A stretch of DNA of 64,000 nucleotides from Marsupella aquatica (Eukaryota > Marchantiophyta): the NCBI GenBank assembly GCA_973895155.1, contig OZ316893.1:24986001-25050000 (forward strand). Direction: 5' to 3'. Made by a program: the position numbers and the translations under genes. Positions 11,632 through 21,930 of the stretch are shown piece by piece. The notes under the pieces are model-generated. The model was given only the letters and a program-made list of their open reading frames with translations, was not told the DNA's origin and ran no database searches. Numbering within the stretch: the first letter of the stretch is position 1; every line of letters starts with the position of its first letter.

Positions 11632-12579
11632 ATGGCCCAACGAGGGAAGAATTTTAGTCCAGCAGAACTGAAGCAACTTTGCTACTCGTACCTAGAGATT
11701 TCACAAGACCTGTGTGTTGGGTCTGGGCAAAAGAGGGAGAATTTTTGGGAACGTGTCGGGGAGCACTACAATAGAAATAAGCCAAAAGGACTTGAGAGTA
11801 GACCAGCAAAATCGCTTGAGAGCAAGTGGGGCGATATTCGGAAGGCCACAACTCGTTTTATTGGATGCTATAAATCAGTCAAGGATCTTGACATTTCTGG
11901 TACCAATAGCGATGACACATTGAATAAGGCAAAAGAGTTGTACAAGACTCGACATTCAAAGGGGAAAGATTTTTCGTTTCCAGTGTGCTACGACATTCTC
12001 AAGGACTGCCCAAGGTGGATGCTGCCAGAAGACCAGATGTCCAAGGGAAATGGCAAACGGAAGCAGCCAGTGGGGACACCATGTAGGGAGCAAGGAGATC
12101 AGGAGTACACCCGCTTGTCAGACGAGGGGCCAAACAATCTTCAGTCCGAAGCAGAAAAGGACCCAAATGAGCAGGATAGTTCTCAAGGAAATTCAAGCAA
12201 GAGACCGCTTGGAACCAAGCTAGCAAAGGAGAATGCAAAGAAACTAAAAGCTCATGAAGATGCTTTCAAGATGGCTGCCCAAGCTCAAAAGGTGATGGCT
12301 GAAACAGGAGTGCAACGTTTGAGAGTTTTGGAAAGCCAAACATTCATGAATATACTTACCTTGCCTACAGCGCACCTCGACAGTGACACATTGGACTTTT
12401 TGAGAGTTTGGAAAAGTAATGAAATGGCCAAGTTGATGGACAGGATCTCAACTGGGAGCCCTCCAGTACACTCCCCTTTCCCACCCAGGGCATCCAGGAC
12501 TTCGCTTCCAAGTCCACTGCCTAGTGATGAAGAGTCTTCATCGGCAGATGAAATTGATCGAGCATTCCCCCCCCAGTAG
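11632..12579 (+). CDS. Harbinger-associated Myb/SANT-like DNA-binding protein, 315 aa
   Basis: This is the accessory protein of a PIF/Harbinger element, equivalent to ORF1/Myb-like proteins that bind subterminal DNA and help bring the transposase into the nucleus. Residues about 5-120 form a plant Myb/SANT-like (trihelix-related, NAM-associated) domain: FSPAELKQLCYSYLEIS, FWERVGEHYN, SLESKWGDIRKATTRF and FSFPVCYDILKDCPRW. A charged linker rich in K, E and Q follows (about 140-210), then a helical segment (AQKVMAETGVQRLRVLESQT) and a Ser/Pro/acidic tail ending in DEIDRAF. The single uninterrupted exon starts at the first ATG of the frame, and the frame ends before the AT-rich stretch at 12580. 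It lies convergent to the transposase. The role is inferred from family and position. Confidence 0.85.
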   Translation: MAQRGKNFSPAELKQLCYSYLEISQDLCVGSGQKRENFWERVGEHYNRNKPKGLESRPAKSLESKWGDIRKATTRFIGCYKSVKDLDISGTNSDDTLNKAKELYKTRHSKGKDFSFPVCYDILKDCPRWMLPEDQMSKGNGKRKQPVGTPCREQGDQEYTRLSDEGPNNLQSEAEKDPNEQDSSQGNSSKRPLGTKLAKENAKKLKAHEDAFKMAAQAQKVMAETGVQRLRVLESQTFMNILTLPTAHLDSDTLDFLRVWKSNEMAKLMDRISTGSPPVHSPFPPRASRTSLPSPLPSDEESSSADEIDRAFPPQ

Positions 12580-13191
12580 TCAATTAAAATTCTTAGAATT
12601 TTTTTCATGTTTCGCTTTATATGCGTATATGTACTCAATTCTAAATTGAAGTTTTTTGGACCACTACTGGTAAATTGTGACTCAATTATGCTCTGCAATT
12701 AATTTGTGAAGCGTGCATGCCCCAATTGTCACATGTACAAGCTCATAAGATTGTGTGCCCCATTGTCAGGCAATTCAGTATGGCCTTGTCTCCCACGGTA
12801 CAGACCTGAGAGCTCCACTGTACAGACCTTTAGAGCTCCCACGGTACAGACATGTGAGCTTCTCGGTACAGGTCTGACATCTTCTCGGTCTTGTCACCAG
12901 GCTGGGGCAAGTTTCGTGTTCTTTTATTGTGCACACCAGGGTTTCCAACAGCTTGTGTTTTTGTGTGCAAGCAGGTTTGAGAAGCTTGCGTTTTTTGGCC
13001 TATCTTGCTTGTATTTTCTTGCCTGGGGAAAGCCTGCTGAAATTTCGCCTTCACAAATCTGTAATATCTGGAGAAAGGAATTGCCCAAAGCTCCTTATTT
13101 CAGGTTCAATTAGGTGTTGGGAGGTCGTGGTATTGGTGTGCGCAGGGGCTGAGGAAGCTATTCGACCTGAAAGTACCGGCCCTCATCAAGT

Positions 13192-13434
13192 ATGTCAACT
13201 TCGAGCTCGGAAAGCTCCATTGCTCGTTCACAGCCAGTGCCATCCATTGTGAGGCCCATGCATAGTAAAACTCCCATTGCAAAGGAGAAGGCCCCACAGC
13301 AACCGAGACAAAAGACTATTGTCGTTCACTATCATGTGCTGAATGAGTGGGCTTCAAATTCGTATGAGCGAGCCCTCCTTCGCAGCCTACAGGAGTCAGA
13401 TGACAATGAGGAAGAAGATCAATTTGACACTTGA
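13192..13434 (+). CDS. Possible small third ORF of the Harbinger element, 80 aa
   Basis: A short frame lies between the two main genes, with a Ser-rich start, a basic middle (AKEKAPQQPRQKT), a phrase VVHYHVLNEWASNSYERALL and an acidic end (ESDDNEEEDQFDT). The composition looks protein-like rather than random, but I recognise no domain. It could be a separate small protein, a 3' exon of the Myb-like transcript, or chance. I see no splice evidence that settles this. Confidence 0.3.
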   Translation: MSTSSSESSIARSQPVPSIVRPMHSKTPIAKEKAPQQPRQKTIVVHYHVLNEWASNSYERALLRSLQESDDNEEEDQFDT

Positions 13435-13658
13435 ACGGTTGTCGGTTGGTATCGGTCTTTGCACATCATTTTCGTGCACTGCCATTGACGTCAATGTTGA
13501 AGATATTGTCTTACAGTACGTAGAGAGAAAGTTCTACAAAGTTGAATTTTGTATAGCACACAACTTTGCCAAAGTTCTACAAAGCTGACTTTTGTATACC
13601 ACACAGCTGAATAAAAAGTTTTATTGTTCATGTATTTTCGTACAATGCTTCTAGGCAA

Positions 13659-14942
13659 CTACTCTTCCAATCGGATGTCACCCTTCTGTTTCCACAAATG
13701 TTCAATTAAATCATTTCTGAGGGTGTTCCAACTGGTTGAATTCTCTAGCTCTCTTGTGGCAACTAGGTAGTCTCTCCAGGGCATTCGCCCTCTCTGAACA
13801 GCCAGCAAAGGACCTGCCTCTACCCAAAAATCTTCATGCTCCTCCCCTCTCTCATCCTTGATAATCATGTTGTGAAGGACAATGCAAGCCATCAAAATTG
13901 TATGCACCCTATCTAGATGCCAAGCTCTTGCTGGCTGCTTCGCAATTCCCCATCTCGCTTGAAGAACTCCAAAGGCTCTTTCAACATCTTTTCTGGCAAC
14001 CTCTTGGCACTTGGCAAAAAAACATTTCTTTTGTGTCTGGGGCTTGTGAAAAGTTGTCACAAAACATGACCACTTGGGGTAAATTCCATCCACCAAGAGG
14101 TAAGCTCTCTTGTACTCTGTGCCATTGATGGTGTAGTTCAGTTGGTCATAGTGCTGGTGCAACATGTCATTCACCAGAGGAGATCTGTCCAAGACATTCA
14201 AGTCATTGTTACCGCCAGGCAAGCCAAAGAAGGCATGCCAAATCCAAAGCTCCTGATCTGCAATTGCCTCAAGGACTATTGATTTGTTCCCATCTTTGTC
14301 TGTGAATTGCCCTTGCCAAGCCACAGGGCAATTTTTCCACTCATAGTGCATGCAGTCTAACGAAGCAAACATTCCTGGGAACCCTCTACTTTCATTCACA
14401 ACCAACAATCTCAGGAAGTCACTCTTGTCTGGTTTCCTCAAGTATTTTTCCTCATACAATTGTCGAATTGCCAGGCAGAATCTGTACAATGACTTCCTAG
14501 CTGTGGACTCTCCAAGTCTACAGTCTGTAGCATCCGCCCCAATGCCAAAAGCCAATTGTCGAAGCGCAGCTATGATTTTCTGAAGACCAGATAACCCCAT
14601 TTTGTTTGCAGCATCTCGCCTCTGTTGGAAGAAGCTATCATGTGCACAAACTGCTACGTGAATTTTGTGAAACAATCTTCTCGTCATCCTAAACCTACGT
14701 CGAAAATCTCTGTTGTCATACGTACAATTCTCTGCAAAGTAATCATCCCAAATTACTTGATGTCCCCGCTCTCTCTTTCGATCTTTATTGGGCCTCTTCC
14801 CAGGCACTAATCCCCCACCTCGTTTGCGTTGTTTCTGCTCAAATGTACCGAGCCCTTGGAGAGACAAGGGGCCAGCGAGTGTAGCCCTCTCCCAGAAATC
14901 TTGCTCCTCCTCCATTGAATTAAGCTCATCTTCAATCTCCAT
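13659..14942 (-). CDS. PIF/Harbinger DDE transposase (HARBI1-like), 427 aa
   Basis: This DDE-superfamily endonuclease cuts and pastes the element. The N-terminal part (about 1-100) is charged and includes FRRRFRMTRRLFHKI, the usual leading segment of plant HARBI1/ALP1-like proteins. A helix-turn-helix-like segment follows (GLSGLQKIIAALRQLAFG, 116-133). Catalytic region: first Asp in SLDCMHYEWKNCP (D196), second Asp in GGNNDLNVLDRSP (D247 or D252), the conserved LLVDGIYPKW, and the final Glu in ERAFGVLQARW (E321), followed by LHNMII. Length and order fit the family and no stop or frameshift is present, so the protein may be functional. The host relative ALP1 is a domesticated copy, but here the terminal repeats and TTA duplication show a mobile element. 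Confidence 0.95.
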   Translation of the reverse strand: MEIEDELNSMEEEQDFWERATLAGPLSLQGLGTFEQKQRKRGGGLVPGKRPNKDRKRERGHQVIWDDYFAENCTYDNRDFRRRFRMTRRLFHKIHVAVCAHDSFFQQRRDAANKMGLSGLQKIIAALRQLAFGIGADATDCRLGESTARKSLYRFCLAIRQLYEEKYLRKPDKSDFLRLLVVNESRGFPGMFASLDCMHYEWKNCPVAWQGQFTDKDGNKSIVLEAIADQELWIWHAFFGLPGGNNDLNVLDRSPLVNDMLHQHYDQLNYTINGTEYKRAYLLVDGIYPKWSCFVTTFHKPQTQKKCFFAKCQEVARKDVERAFGVLQARWGIAKQPARAWHLDRVHTILMACIVLHNMIIKDERGEEHEDFWVEAGPLLAVQRGRMPWRDYLVATRELENSTSWNTLRNDLIEHLWKQKGDIRLEE

Positions 14943-15270
14943 GCTTCAAGATGATCCATGTGATAGAAATCCTATGAAATCAGACAAATGTCTTACTCTC
15001 GCGAAAAGCTAGAAGGGGCGCAACTATGGAGTTTCGGCGAGGAAGCCTCAATTCTTGCTCGCAGATTTTTCCATTGTCGCGGCAGCCGCGACGAGCTCCT
15101 GCATCGGGGAGGGAGTTCGAACCTGGGTTGCTCTGGTTCGAACACAAGTTAACAGTTTTCAGGCGTCGATTTACAAGGCATGGGTGCAATGCCTATTGCG
15201 CGCCCTGGCCATATCACGATGCAGGCCTCCAAAGGGCCGCGAAAAATTTCCCTTTGGCAGGGTTGGCCCG

Positions 15271-15290
15271 CAAAACCGGTGCGGATGCTC
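15271..15290 (-). repeat. Right terminal inverted repeat of the Harbinger element
   Basis: On the plus strand it ends in GGTGCGGATGCTC directly before TTA at 15291-15293. It is the inverted partner of 11181-11200. Confidence 0.88.
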
Positions 15291-15293
15291 TTA

Positions 15294-16407
15294 GGGGTGA
15301 TGATAACAACTGGATGCCCAATTGCAGCCCTTGTGTTGGCCATATTAGCAACCAGGACAACAGCAGAAAGGTTTTAGTAATAGGCTTCAGGGTAGCATCA
15401 AGATGCCTAGACATGGGCAGCATTGGGAGCCTAAAGGGGCCATGATGCAATAGCTATTTAAGAAGGTGTGGTCTAATTAGTTGGGTTTGATTGGTTTGCC
15501 GGGTTGTTCCAGTGGTGTTGGGTGCCATTGTTTCCTTTGCTGGGGTGGTTTTTGTCCCCCGCATATTATTGATGGGGGCTTTCCAATCTTTCCAAGAATT
15601 AAAAAAAAAAACCTAAAAAAATTAGGAGCCTTTTTTCTTCTAAGTTTCACTTCCTAAAATTTTGGAAATATGTGTCATGAACTTGAAGTTTTAGTGACTA
15701 ATTACTTTTTGCGCTGACGTGATCGTCCCTGCCGATAATGGACTCTTCTACTCACCGCCCTTCTAACGCATAGTCACAGTGAGGAACCTGACAGAGTAAT
15801 TGGTGTAAAGCTCCAAAATGATCATTATTCGGATGATTCACGTCTATCCCCCTTTTCCCGGCGTATCTGTCAGCGGACATTCCACCCCTTTTGCTTTTTG
15901 CTTTTTCGTTCTTTTTCCTTTCTTTTTCCTTTCTTTTTCCTCTCTTTGTTCTTTCTTTGTTCGTTCTTTCCGTCCGTCTTGGGTCCCCTCCCAAACGCAG
16001 TAGACCCTGCTAGTCTGTTGTGCACAGTCGCAATCCGGTTTACCTCTCAACGGCAATTGGTCCCCCACCATGGTACGTACACAGTTGGCCACGTTGCGGT
16101 GGGCAACTGTGTTCCGTGGTACGGTGTACCCAGTAGTACTGTAGTTGTTGGTAGGGCTGCCCGGCGGTGCCAGGCTAGCCCGGCCCCGGCCTCGGCCTCG
16201 GCCTCCTGTTTGCCCTAACTCTTGAGGAGGACCGAACGAGAGTTGCGTCCTTTTTCATCGCTCTCGTGCTCGAGCTCTCTCCTTCGCGAGCAGCGCGCCT
16301 CCTATTCTCTCCTCTGCTCTCCTCTCTGTAGTTAAGCTTCGCTTGTTGCGCCTGTGCTCTTCGGCACCTTCGACTTCCGTCGTCGAATCCTCAAATTTTC
16401 AGCCAAC
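15294..16407 (+). promoter_or_regulatory. TCTP upstream region with pyrimidine-rich tracts and 5' UTR
   Basis: No coding gene is seen here. 15886-15975 is a strong polypyrimidine tract made of TTTTTCCTTTC and TTCTTTGTTC units. 16255-16345 is again C/T-rich (CTCTCC, CTCTGCTCTCC) and lies just before the TCTP start codon, so it is probably in the promoter or 5' leader. TCTP mRNAs in animals carry 5' terminal oligopyrimidine leaders; a similar role here is inference. Confidence 0.45.
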
Positions 16408-18385
16408 ATGTTGGTGTATACTGATTTAATCTCAGGTAAGGGCACTCCCGCCTCCGGAACTTTTGTTTTCTCGTTTGCTCGTTTTCAGTTTTGGGTTGGT
16501 GTTGTGTTTCGGCTATTATGATTGTCAGGGTTTCGATGGTGGTCTTGGCGATTGGTTGATGGTCGTGTTCCTCAAGCTGGTAGTGCGGAAGTAGGCCGTG
16601 GTTTTTAGTCAATCGAACTGGGCAGCTGGTCGGAGGACGGGATTTAATGAGAAAGGTGAAGCGGAAGGGGGCTACTGTTTGTGTTTTAGGTTTTGTGTTT
16701 GCTCCCGGGTTCCGTCGGCGTAGTTTTGAGCCATGGACGGTTTGACCTTCGATTTTGATTATTGAAGGATCGGTGCCCAAAGCTACCCGGTTGTAGTCCT
16801 GCTAATGTGCGAGATTGGTGAATAGTTGAACGTTAATGTGGAAATGGATCAGCTTGGACTTAAAAAGGTTGGGATTGTTGAATTGATTGATCGGCGACAA
16901 GAGCAGTGTGTACGACGTGGCGTGATAAGAATGGTTTTTTCTGGTGCTTTATGAATTGCTGCAGGGGACGAGCTTCTCTCCGACTCGTTCAACTACACCG
17001 AGATTGAGAACGGGATCCTGTGGGAGGTTGAGGGCAAATGGGTAGTTCAAGGTGCCGTTGACGTTGACATCGGAGCCAACCCTTCTGCCGAAGGAGGGGG
17101 AGATGATGAAGGTGTAGATGATTCAGCTGTCAAGGTTGTCGATATCGTCGACACCTTCAGATTGCAGGTATGGTTGCGCACCAACCCGCCCTCTGTCATG
17201 GCGCCTTAGTTTTTGGAGCTGTTGAAGCATGACCACAAGGGCTGCTATGTGAAGCTGTTAGGGTTGGTTAAATTTTTTTAATGTTAGAAGTGCGTCTGAC
17301 TTGTAACCTTTCTCTGTTTGACGTGTTCCAGGAGCAACCTTCATTCGAGAAAAAGGCATTATTAGGGTACCTGAAGAAGTACATCCAGAATCTTGTCCCA
17401 AAGCTTCCCGAGGACAGGCAAGCTCACTTTAAGAAGCATGTTGGGGATGCTGTGAAGTACGTTGTCGCCAAATTGAAGGATCTGCAGTAGTAAGTTCCTT
17501 TCTCTTGCTTGCTCGTTTTATCTCTTCTACCCTCTTTTCGGGCTTCTCCGCCTCTGTGCTCTCCCTGGCCAAGCGTATAGGGCTCTGTGCACTTTGGAAT
17601 ACCTAACCGTCTTTCTCCTTGTCATTGTGCTGAGCAATCTTGCGAAAGCCTGAATGGGGATAGATGTGACTTCGTTCCAACCTTGCGCTTCTCGACCTTA
17701 TCCCATTTGGAAAGGAAATGGTCATATCGTCAACGTACAAGGGCGTGTCGCCCGTCTACTTTTTGTCCGGTGTTTTTGTCCCTCTTTGTCGGATGAGAAT
17801 TTCCTTCCCACCTTACAGTCAGGTTCTATCACAGATTGATCAAGAATTTCTCAGCATCAATTAAGTTTATTAGGATTTCTTATGTTCTCTTAAGACTTAT
17901 AAGCTTCCCTCCAAGATCTTTCCCGTTTGCGTTTGGATTTTCAGATTCCGACATGTTTTCCTCTTTTATTAATAGTTTCGTCCATCGAGCAGTCCTACTT
18001 TCCTTCCCTTCTTATCATCCAGTCAGAAGAGTTTGAACCCATCCATAAAAGGGCACGACCCTTTTTTTTTCTCTCTCTCGCTTGTTTGGGTCCTACGTAT
18101 GACCCTTCATCGTAAAAGTTACTTTAGGCAGGTTTTGTCACTGTTCCGTGTCAGGAAATTCGAGTCGTCTCCTCGTAGGGGAAGGCGACACAATCCATTT
18201 ACCTTTCCGGCACCTCTGGTTGTTTGATTAACGTGGTCTCATCTGACTGGAAATTGATGTCTTGCAGCTTCGTCGGTGAGAGCATGCATGACGAAGGCTC
18301 ATTGGTGTTCGCGTACTACAAGGAGGGAAGATCTGATCCGACCTTCCTGTACTTTGGCGATGGCTTGAAGGAAGTCAAGTGCTGA
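16408..18385 (+). CDS. TCTP: Translationally controlled tumor protein (TCTP), 4 exons, 168 aa
   Basis: Exons: 16408-16435, 16965-17167, 17332-17489, 18268-18385. All are GT-AG and in phase; 507 nt gives exactly the 168 residues usual in plants. TCTP is an abundant cytosolic Mss4-fold protein linked to growth, cell-cycle progression and TOR-associated signalling. Sequence marks: [18 protein letters not shown] start, [13 protein letters not shown], the signature [10 protein letters not shown] (about 45-54), the acidic flexible loop [16 protein letters not shown] before exon 3, [24 protein letters not shown] and the C-terminal GLKEVKC. The first exon encodes only nine codons plus one base, so its recognition relies on the conserved MLVY start and a good GTAAG donor. 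No defects are seen. Confidence 0.97.
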
Positions 18386-19355
18386 TCTAGACAGCATTAA
18401 TTTCTTGAGATTATTAGTCATGGTTTGGTTCTGCGAGTTACTGAGCATTATCATTCTTTCTATCAAGTTGTCGGCATGTAATGTAGGGTTTCAGGGAGCA
18501 TGAGGAATATGTACCCGGAAAAGGCTTGATATGTGGATGGAAACTAACTTAGCGTCCCGCGAATATGTGTGTATAAGCTGATTCAATTGAGCCAGTGTTG
18601 CTGTTCATCTCATGATGATCAATTTGATCTCTTTAGCGTATCTCTAAGAAGACATAGTAGGCTTCGGGAGCATTTAGGCTTCATATTTTGCACAGCTGTT
18701 TGATCACTCGTCCTCGCATGCTACCATGTGGGTCGCTAGCGGTAATGGCATGGTGCGCCGCCCTAGTGTATTTTCGTGCTACCAGCGGAAATGATTGTGG
18801 TATTTATTATTTGCGATTAAACGACAGCGGATTCTTGCCTCATGCAAACCTGCCATGTTTAGGCTTTCATACTTTTATGAAATGCCAGCTTCGGTTCCAA
18901 TTCGGCAACCAGTTCTTTCTGATTACTACGGTGAACAATTCGTGGAGAAGTGAGCCAAGTTCGTGGTTATGGTCAGCGTTTTCTAAAGTAATTCATTTGT
19001 GAGGTATAGGAAAGCATTATTGGGTTGCCAAGGAGGTCGGGATCCTGTGTTTAATTAAAAAGCGGGGACGTGCATGAGATTTCCACGTGATAGCATACTG
19101 CTCGTGGGAGCTAGCGTCAGTGGGTTAGGAATTTATTTTCCAGTTTTGCTTTGAACGGTTTTGGGGCACCTTACCAGTCTTTATGCTCAATTCGACTTTT
19201 AGGTCATAACAGGAAAACCGCCCCATGTGGTGAATAGTAATCCTTCATGGCGATGCCAATTAGCGTGACGGGGAGTAGTTTTACTGTCACTGCCTGGTAA
19301 ATTGAATGGAAACGCACATAGCACAATGGTTGGATGGTCTATCCTAATGCTTCCC

Positions 19356-19790
19356 AGCATGGAGTGCTGTGGATTAGTTGTAACAGTCCCCAGAAGTCAG
19401 TCCAGGTACAGAGATCCCAGTTTGTCACCAATTCCATTTTCTTTGACAGTCGGTCAACTATGCTGGCACTTCCTTTTGTCTATCGTAAGGCCTTGCCAGC
19501 ATATGGAGTGCAGAGGGTTAGTTGTAAGACGGTTCCCAGTAGTCCTCAGTTCAGTTACACAGTTTCAGTTTTGTCACCAAATTCCATTTCCTTCGTGACA
19601 GTCGGTTAACTATGCAGGCACTTTCTTATGTCTATACTGAGGCTTTCCAGCATGGATGAGTGCAGAGGGTCAGTTGTAACACGGTTCCCACTAGGCATCA
19701 GGCCAGTTTCATAGTTTCATGTTTGTCACTAATCTCATTTCCTTGGACAACGTCATTCAACTATGTTGCCACTTGCTTAAACTGTAGCTT
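19356..19790. repeat. Three diverged tandem copies, about 142-151 bp
   Basis: Copies start at about 19356, 19498 and 19649 with AGCATGGAGTGC-like sequence. Each runs through TAGTTGTAA, GGTTCCCA or a variant, a TTGTCACCAA-type block, TTCCATTTCCTT and GTCGGTCAACTATG. Divergence of perhaps 15-25% implies an old duplication series downstream of TCTP. Confidence 0.8.
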
Positions 19791-20146
19791 TTGGTAACCC
19801 AGTGTGACTCCTGAAGACAGGTGAATGTGACACTCGGTGTCCCTGTGTTCACCCGTACCCATGGAGCTTTTGTTTACTGCCTGTGTTTACCAACTCATAC
19901 AGAGATCCAGAAAATGTCTGGCTATCGTCCTTCTGCTAAATGACCAATATGCACTTCATCCATTGTCAATTTGTAGAGTTCAGACGTGCGAGTGCAATAT
20001 GAACCTGGACATTCATCTGAGGGGACTGTAGCTACAATAGAAATGCTGTCTTGGTAATGGTAAACCCCTGTCTTTGCATGCAATGGTGCAGTGAAGGTAC
20101 CTTGAGACCTACCATGACTACAGTCTTCCCCCAAACACAAGGACCA

Positions 20147-20413
20147 GGCACTATATTCAAATAGTGAACCAAGTCTAAAGTCTGATGTTTTCATTTTTTG
20201 GACTTTTGCTGGTGTGTTGGAAATGTGCTTGAATTTTAGCATTGTGAGATGGATGTAGGGTGTAAGCAAGGGGCACTATATTCAAATATAGTGCCCAGTG
20301 TTATGTCTTAGTCTAATGTCTAATGTTTTCATTTTTTGGACTTTTGCTGGTGTGTTGGAAATGTGCTTGAATTTTAGCATTGTGAGATGGATGTAGGATG
20401 TAAGTAGGAATGA
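20147..20413. repeat. Two-copy tandem repeat, 125-138 bp
   Basis: GGCACTATATTCAAATA occurs at 20147 and 20272, and TGTTTTCATTTTTTGGACTT at 20186 and 20324. The block through GATGGATGTAGG is nearly identical. The spacing differs because of a 13-bp indel near the start of the second unit. The second copy contains the palindrome-like TATATTCAAATATA. Confidence 0.88.
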
Positions 20414-20575
20414 TATACATAGAAGTATTGTGTATTAGACAGGAGTGTGTTCAAGTTTAGGTTTTTTGACTTCCCAAGAGTATTTTTGCTGGGTATCTTG
20501 TGCAATGTTTTTGCTCGGTATCTCACACATATCAGATTGCTTGGTATCTTGTGCAATATTTTTGCTCGGTAAAAA

Positions 20576-20740
20576 TAGATACTCTTGGTTTCTTTGACGA
20601 GTTGACGAGATCTAATTATACACAGATACTGTGGGTTTCTTTGACGAGACACTGTGGTGTAAGTCAGGGACCTAATTATATACACATAGATACTCTGGGT
20701 TTCTTTGACCAGACACTGTGGTGTAAGTCATCTGGTGTAA
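20576..20740. repeat. Short tandem repeats around GATACTCTGGGTTTCTTTGAC
   Basis: Three copies begin near 20576, 20623 and 20687. Each has AGATACT(C/G)T(T/G)GG followed by TTTCTTTGAC. The last two also share GACACTGTGGTGTAAGTCA. Confidence 0.8.
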
Positions 20741-20775
20741 GTCAGAGGTTGATGTGAAAATCTGTAAAAAGTTCA

Positions 20776-20875
20776 CACAATATATTGATATTTCTGTATT
20801 GTTATCTTGGAAACATCAAACACTGAACAATATATTGATATTTCTGGATGTGCTTAACATCTTGGAAACAGCAAA
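20776..20875. repeat. 50-bp tandem repeat, two copies
   Basis: ACAATATATTGATATTTCTG occurs at about 20777 and 20827; both are followed by ATCTTGGAAACA and CAAACACT. Confidence 0.8.
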
Positions 20876-21180
20876 CACTTATCTGAGAATGAAGGATTTT
20901 AAAATTAGTAGGACAATGGATTTTGTAAGTTGAAAGAGTGAATGTGTAGTTGCAACTGGGTTACTTGTCTCCTATAGTCACTTGTGCACATTTTTGAACC
21001 CAAAATCAATTTCATGTTAATATGGCATTGTGTTTGAATGAGAATGTGTTTTCTGCCTAAAGTCCTTGTTTTGACCATATTTAAACAAAGTGCCTGTGCG
21101 CTCTGTTTGGGAAGATAGTAATCAATGATATACAATTGGATTGCATTTGGAGACTTGTGGACTTGGGACCTTACTGATTG

Positions 21181-21234
21181 TATATTTTGGGACACCACAT
21201 ATAATCATATATTTTGGGACACCACATATAATCA
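21181..21234. repeat. Perfect 27-bp tandem duplication
   Basis: The unit starting TATATTTTGGGACACCACAT at 21181 is repeated without change at 21208. Confidence 0.95.
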
Positions 21235-21930
21235 TAGCTTAAACACTTAAAATGCCAGAGGAGTATTTTCTATTTTTAATATTAATTAAATTCACTTTAT
21301 ATTAAATATATACTAAAACACATTCTATAAATTTAAATTTAGAATACCTTCTTCTACCTCAGCTTTTTCAGAAATGTAGCTAATTTCCATGGATAGATTT
21401 ATTTAGGATACACTTTTCAAATTTTGTCTTATTCATATTTTGTGTCCAATATTTTGATTTTAATGTGTCTCAACAAGGTGAATTTTTTGTATTAATTGAA
21501 TTTGAAATAACTTTTGGACCCCTTTTAATTTTAATTAACTTAGCCTATTTTGAATGTATAGGCTCATTTCATAACTGTTTAATTTTTCATTTTGAGTCAC
21601 TCTTTAATAAATTCTTGTTTTTGTCATGAAAGTAAGAGAAATGAATTTGAATAATGTGCACATATGGTGACTAAATTTCGCGTGTGGTTCTTTTACAAAA
21701 TTTATGGTCTTAATTAAGTTGACACTTGTTACCTAGAAGCAAGTGAAAATATGTGGTGCATGTGCACAATTTTTTAGTAACTTTGTACTTTCTTGGTCAT
21801 AATGTGTTTTTCTTTGCATGTGTACTGTGGTTTTGTGTGTTATGTAATTCACTTTTAATTAACAGATATTAATTTCTTGGCATATATTTTCCAAGTACCT
21901 GTTTTTTTATGATAAAATAAATTAATTAGA

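Larger units (their letters stand above)
11181..15290. mobile_element. Complete PIF/Harbinger DNA transposon, 4110 bp
   Basis: The left end is GAGTATCCCCACCGGTGCTC (11181-11200). The right end, read inverted from 15290, begins GAGCATCCGCACCGGTTTTG, so the first 16 bases match at 14. Both ends are flanked by TTA (11178-11180 and 15291-15293), the 3-bp target duplication typical of PIF/Harbinger. Subterminal sequences also share diverged inverted similarity (GGCATATCG and GATATGGCCAGGG). Inside are a Myb/SANT-like protein gene (plus) and a DDE transposase gene (minus) facing each other, the usual two-gene content of autonomous members. Both frames are intact, so the copy may be young or still active. 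Confidence 0.93.

Noticed and set aside
15105-15150. tRNA-like B-box (GTTCGAACC) near the Harbinger right end
   Set aside because: No matching A-box or cloverleaf can be drawn at proper spacing. The motif repeats within the element and looks like chance.
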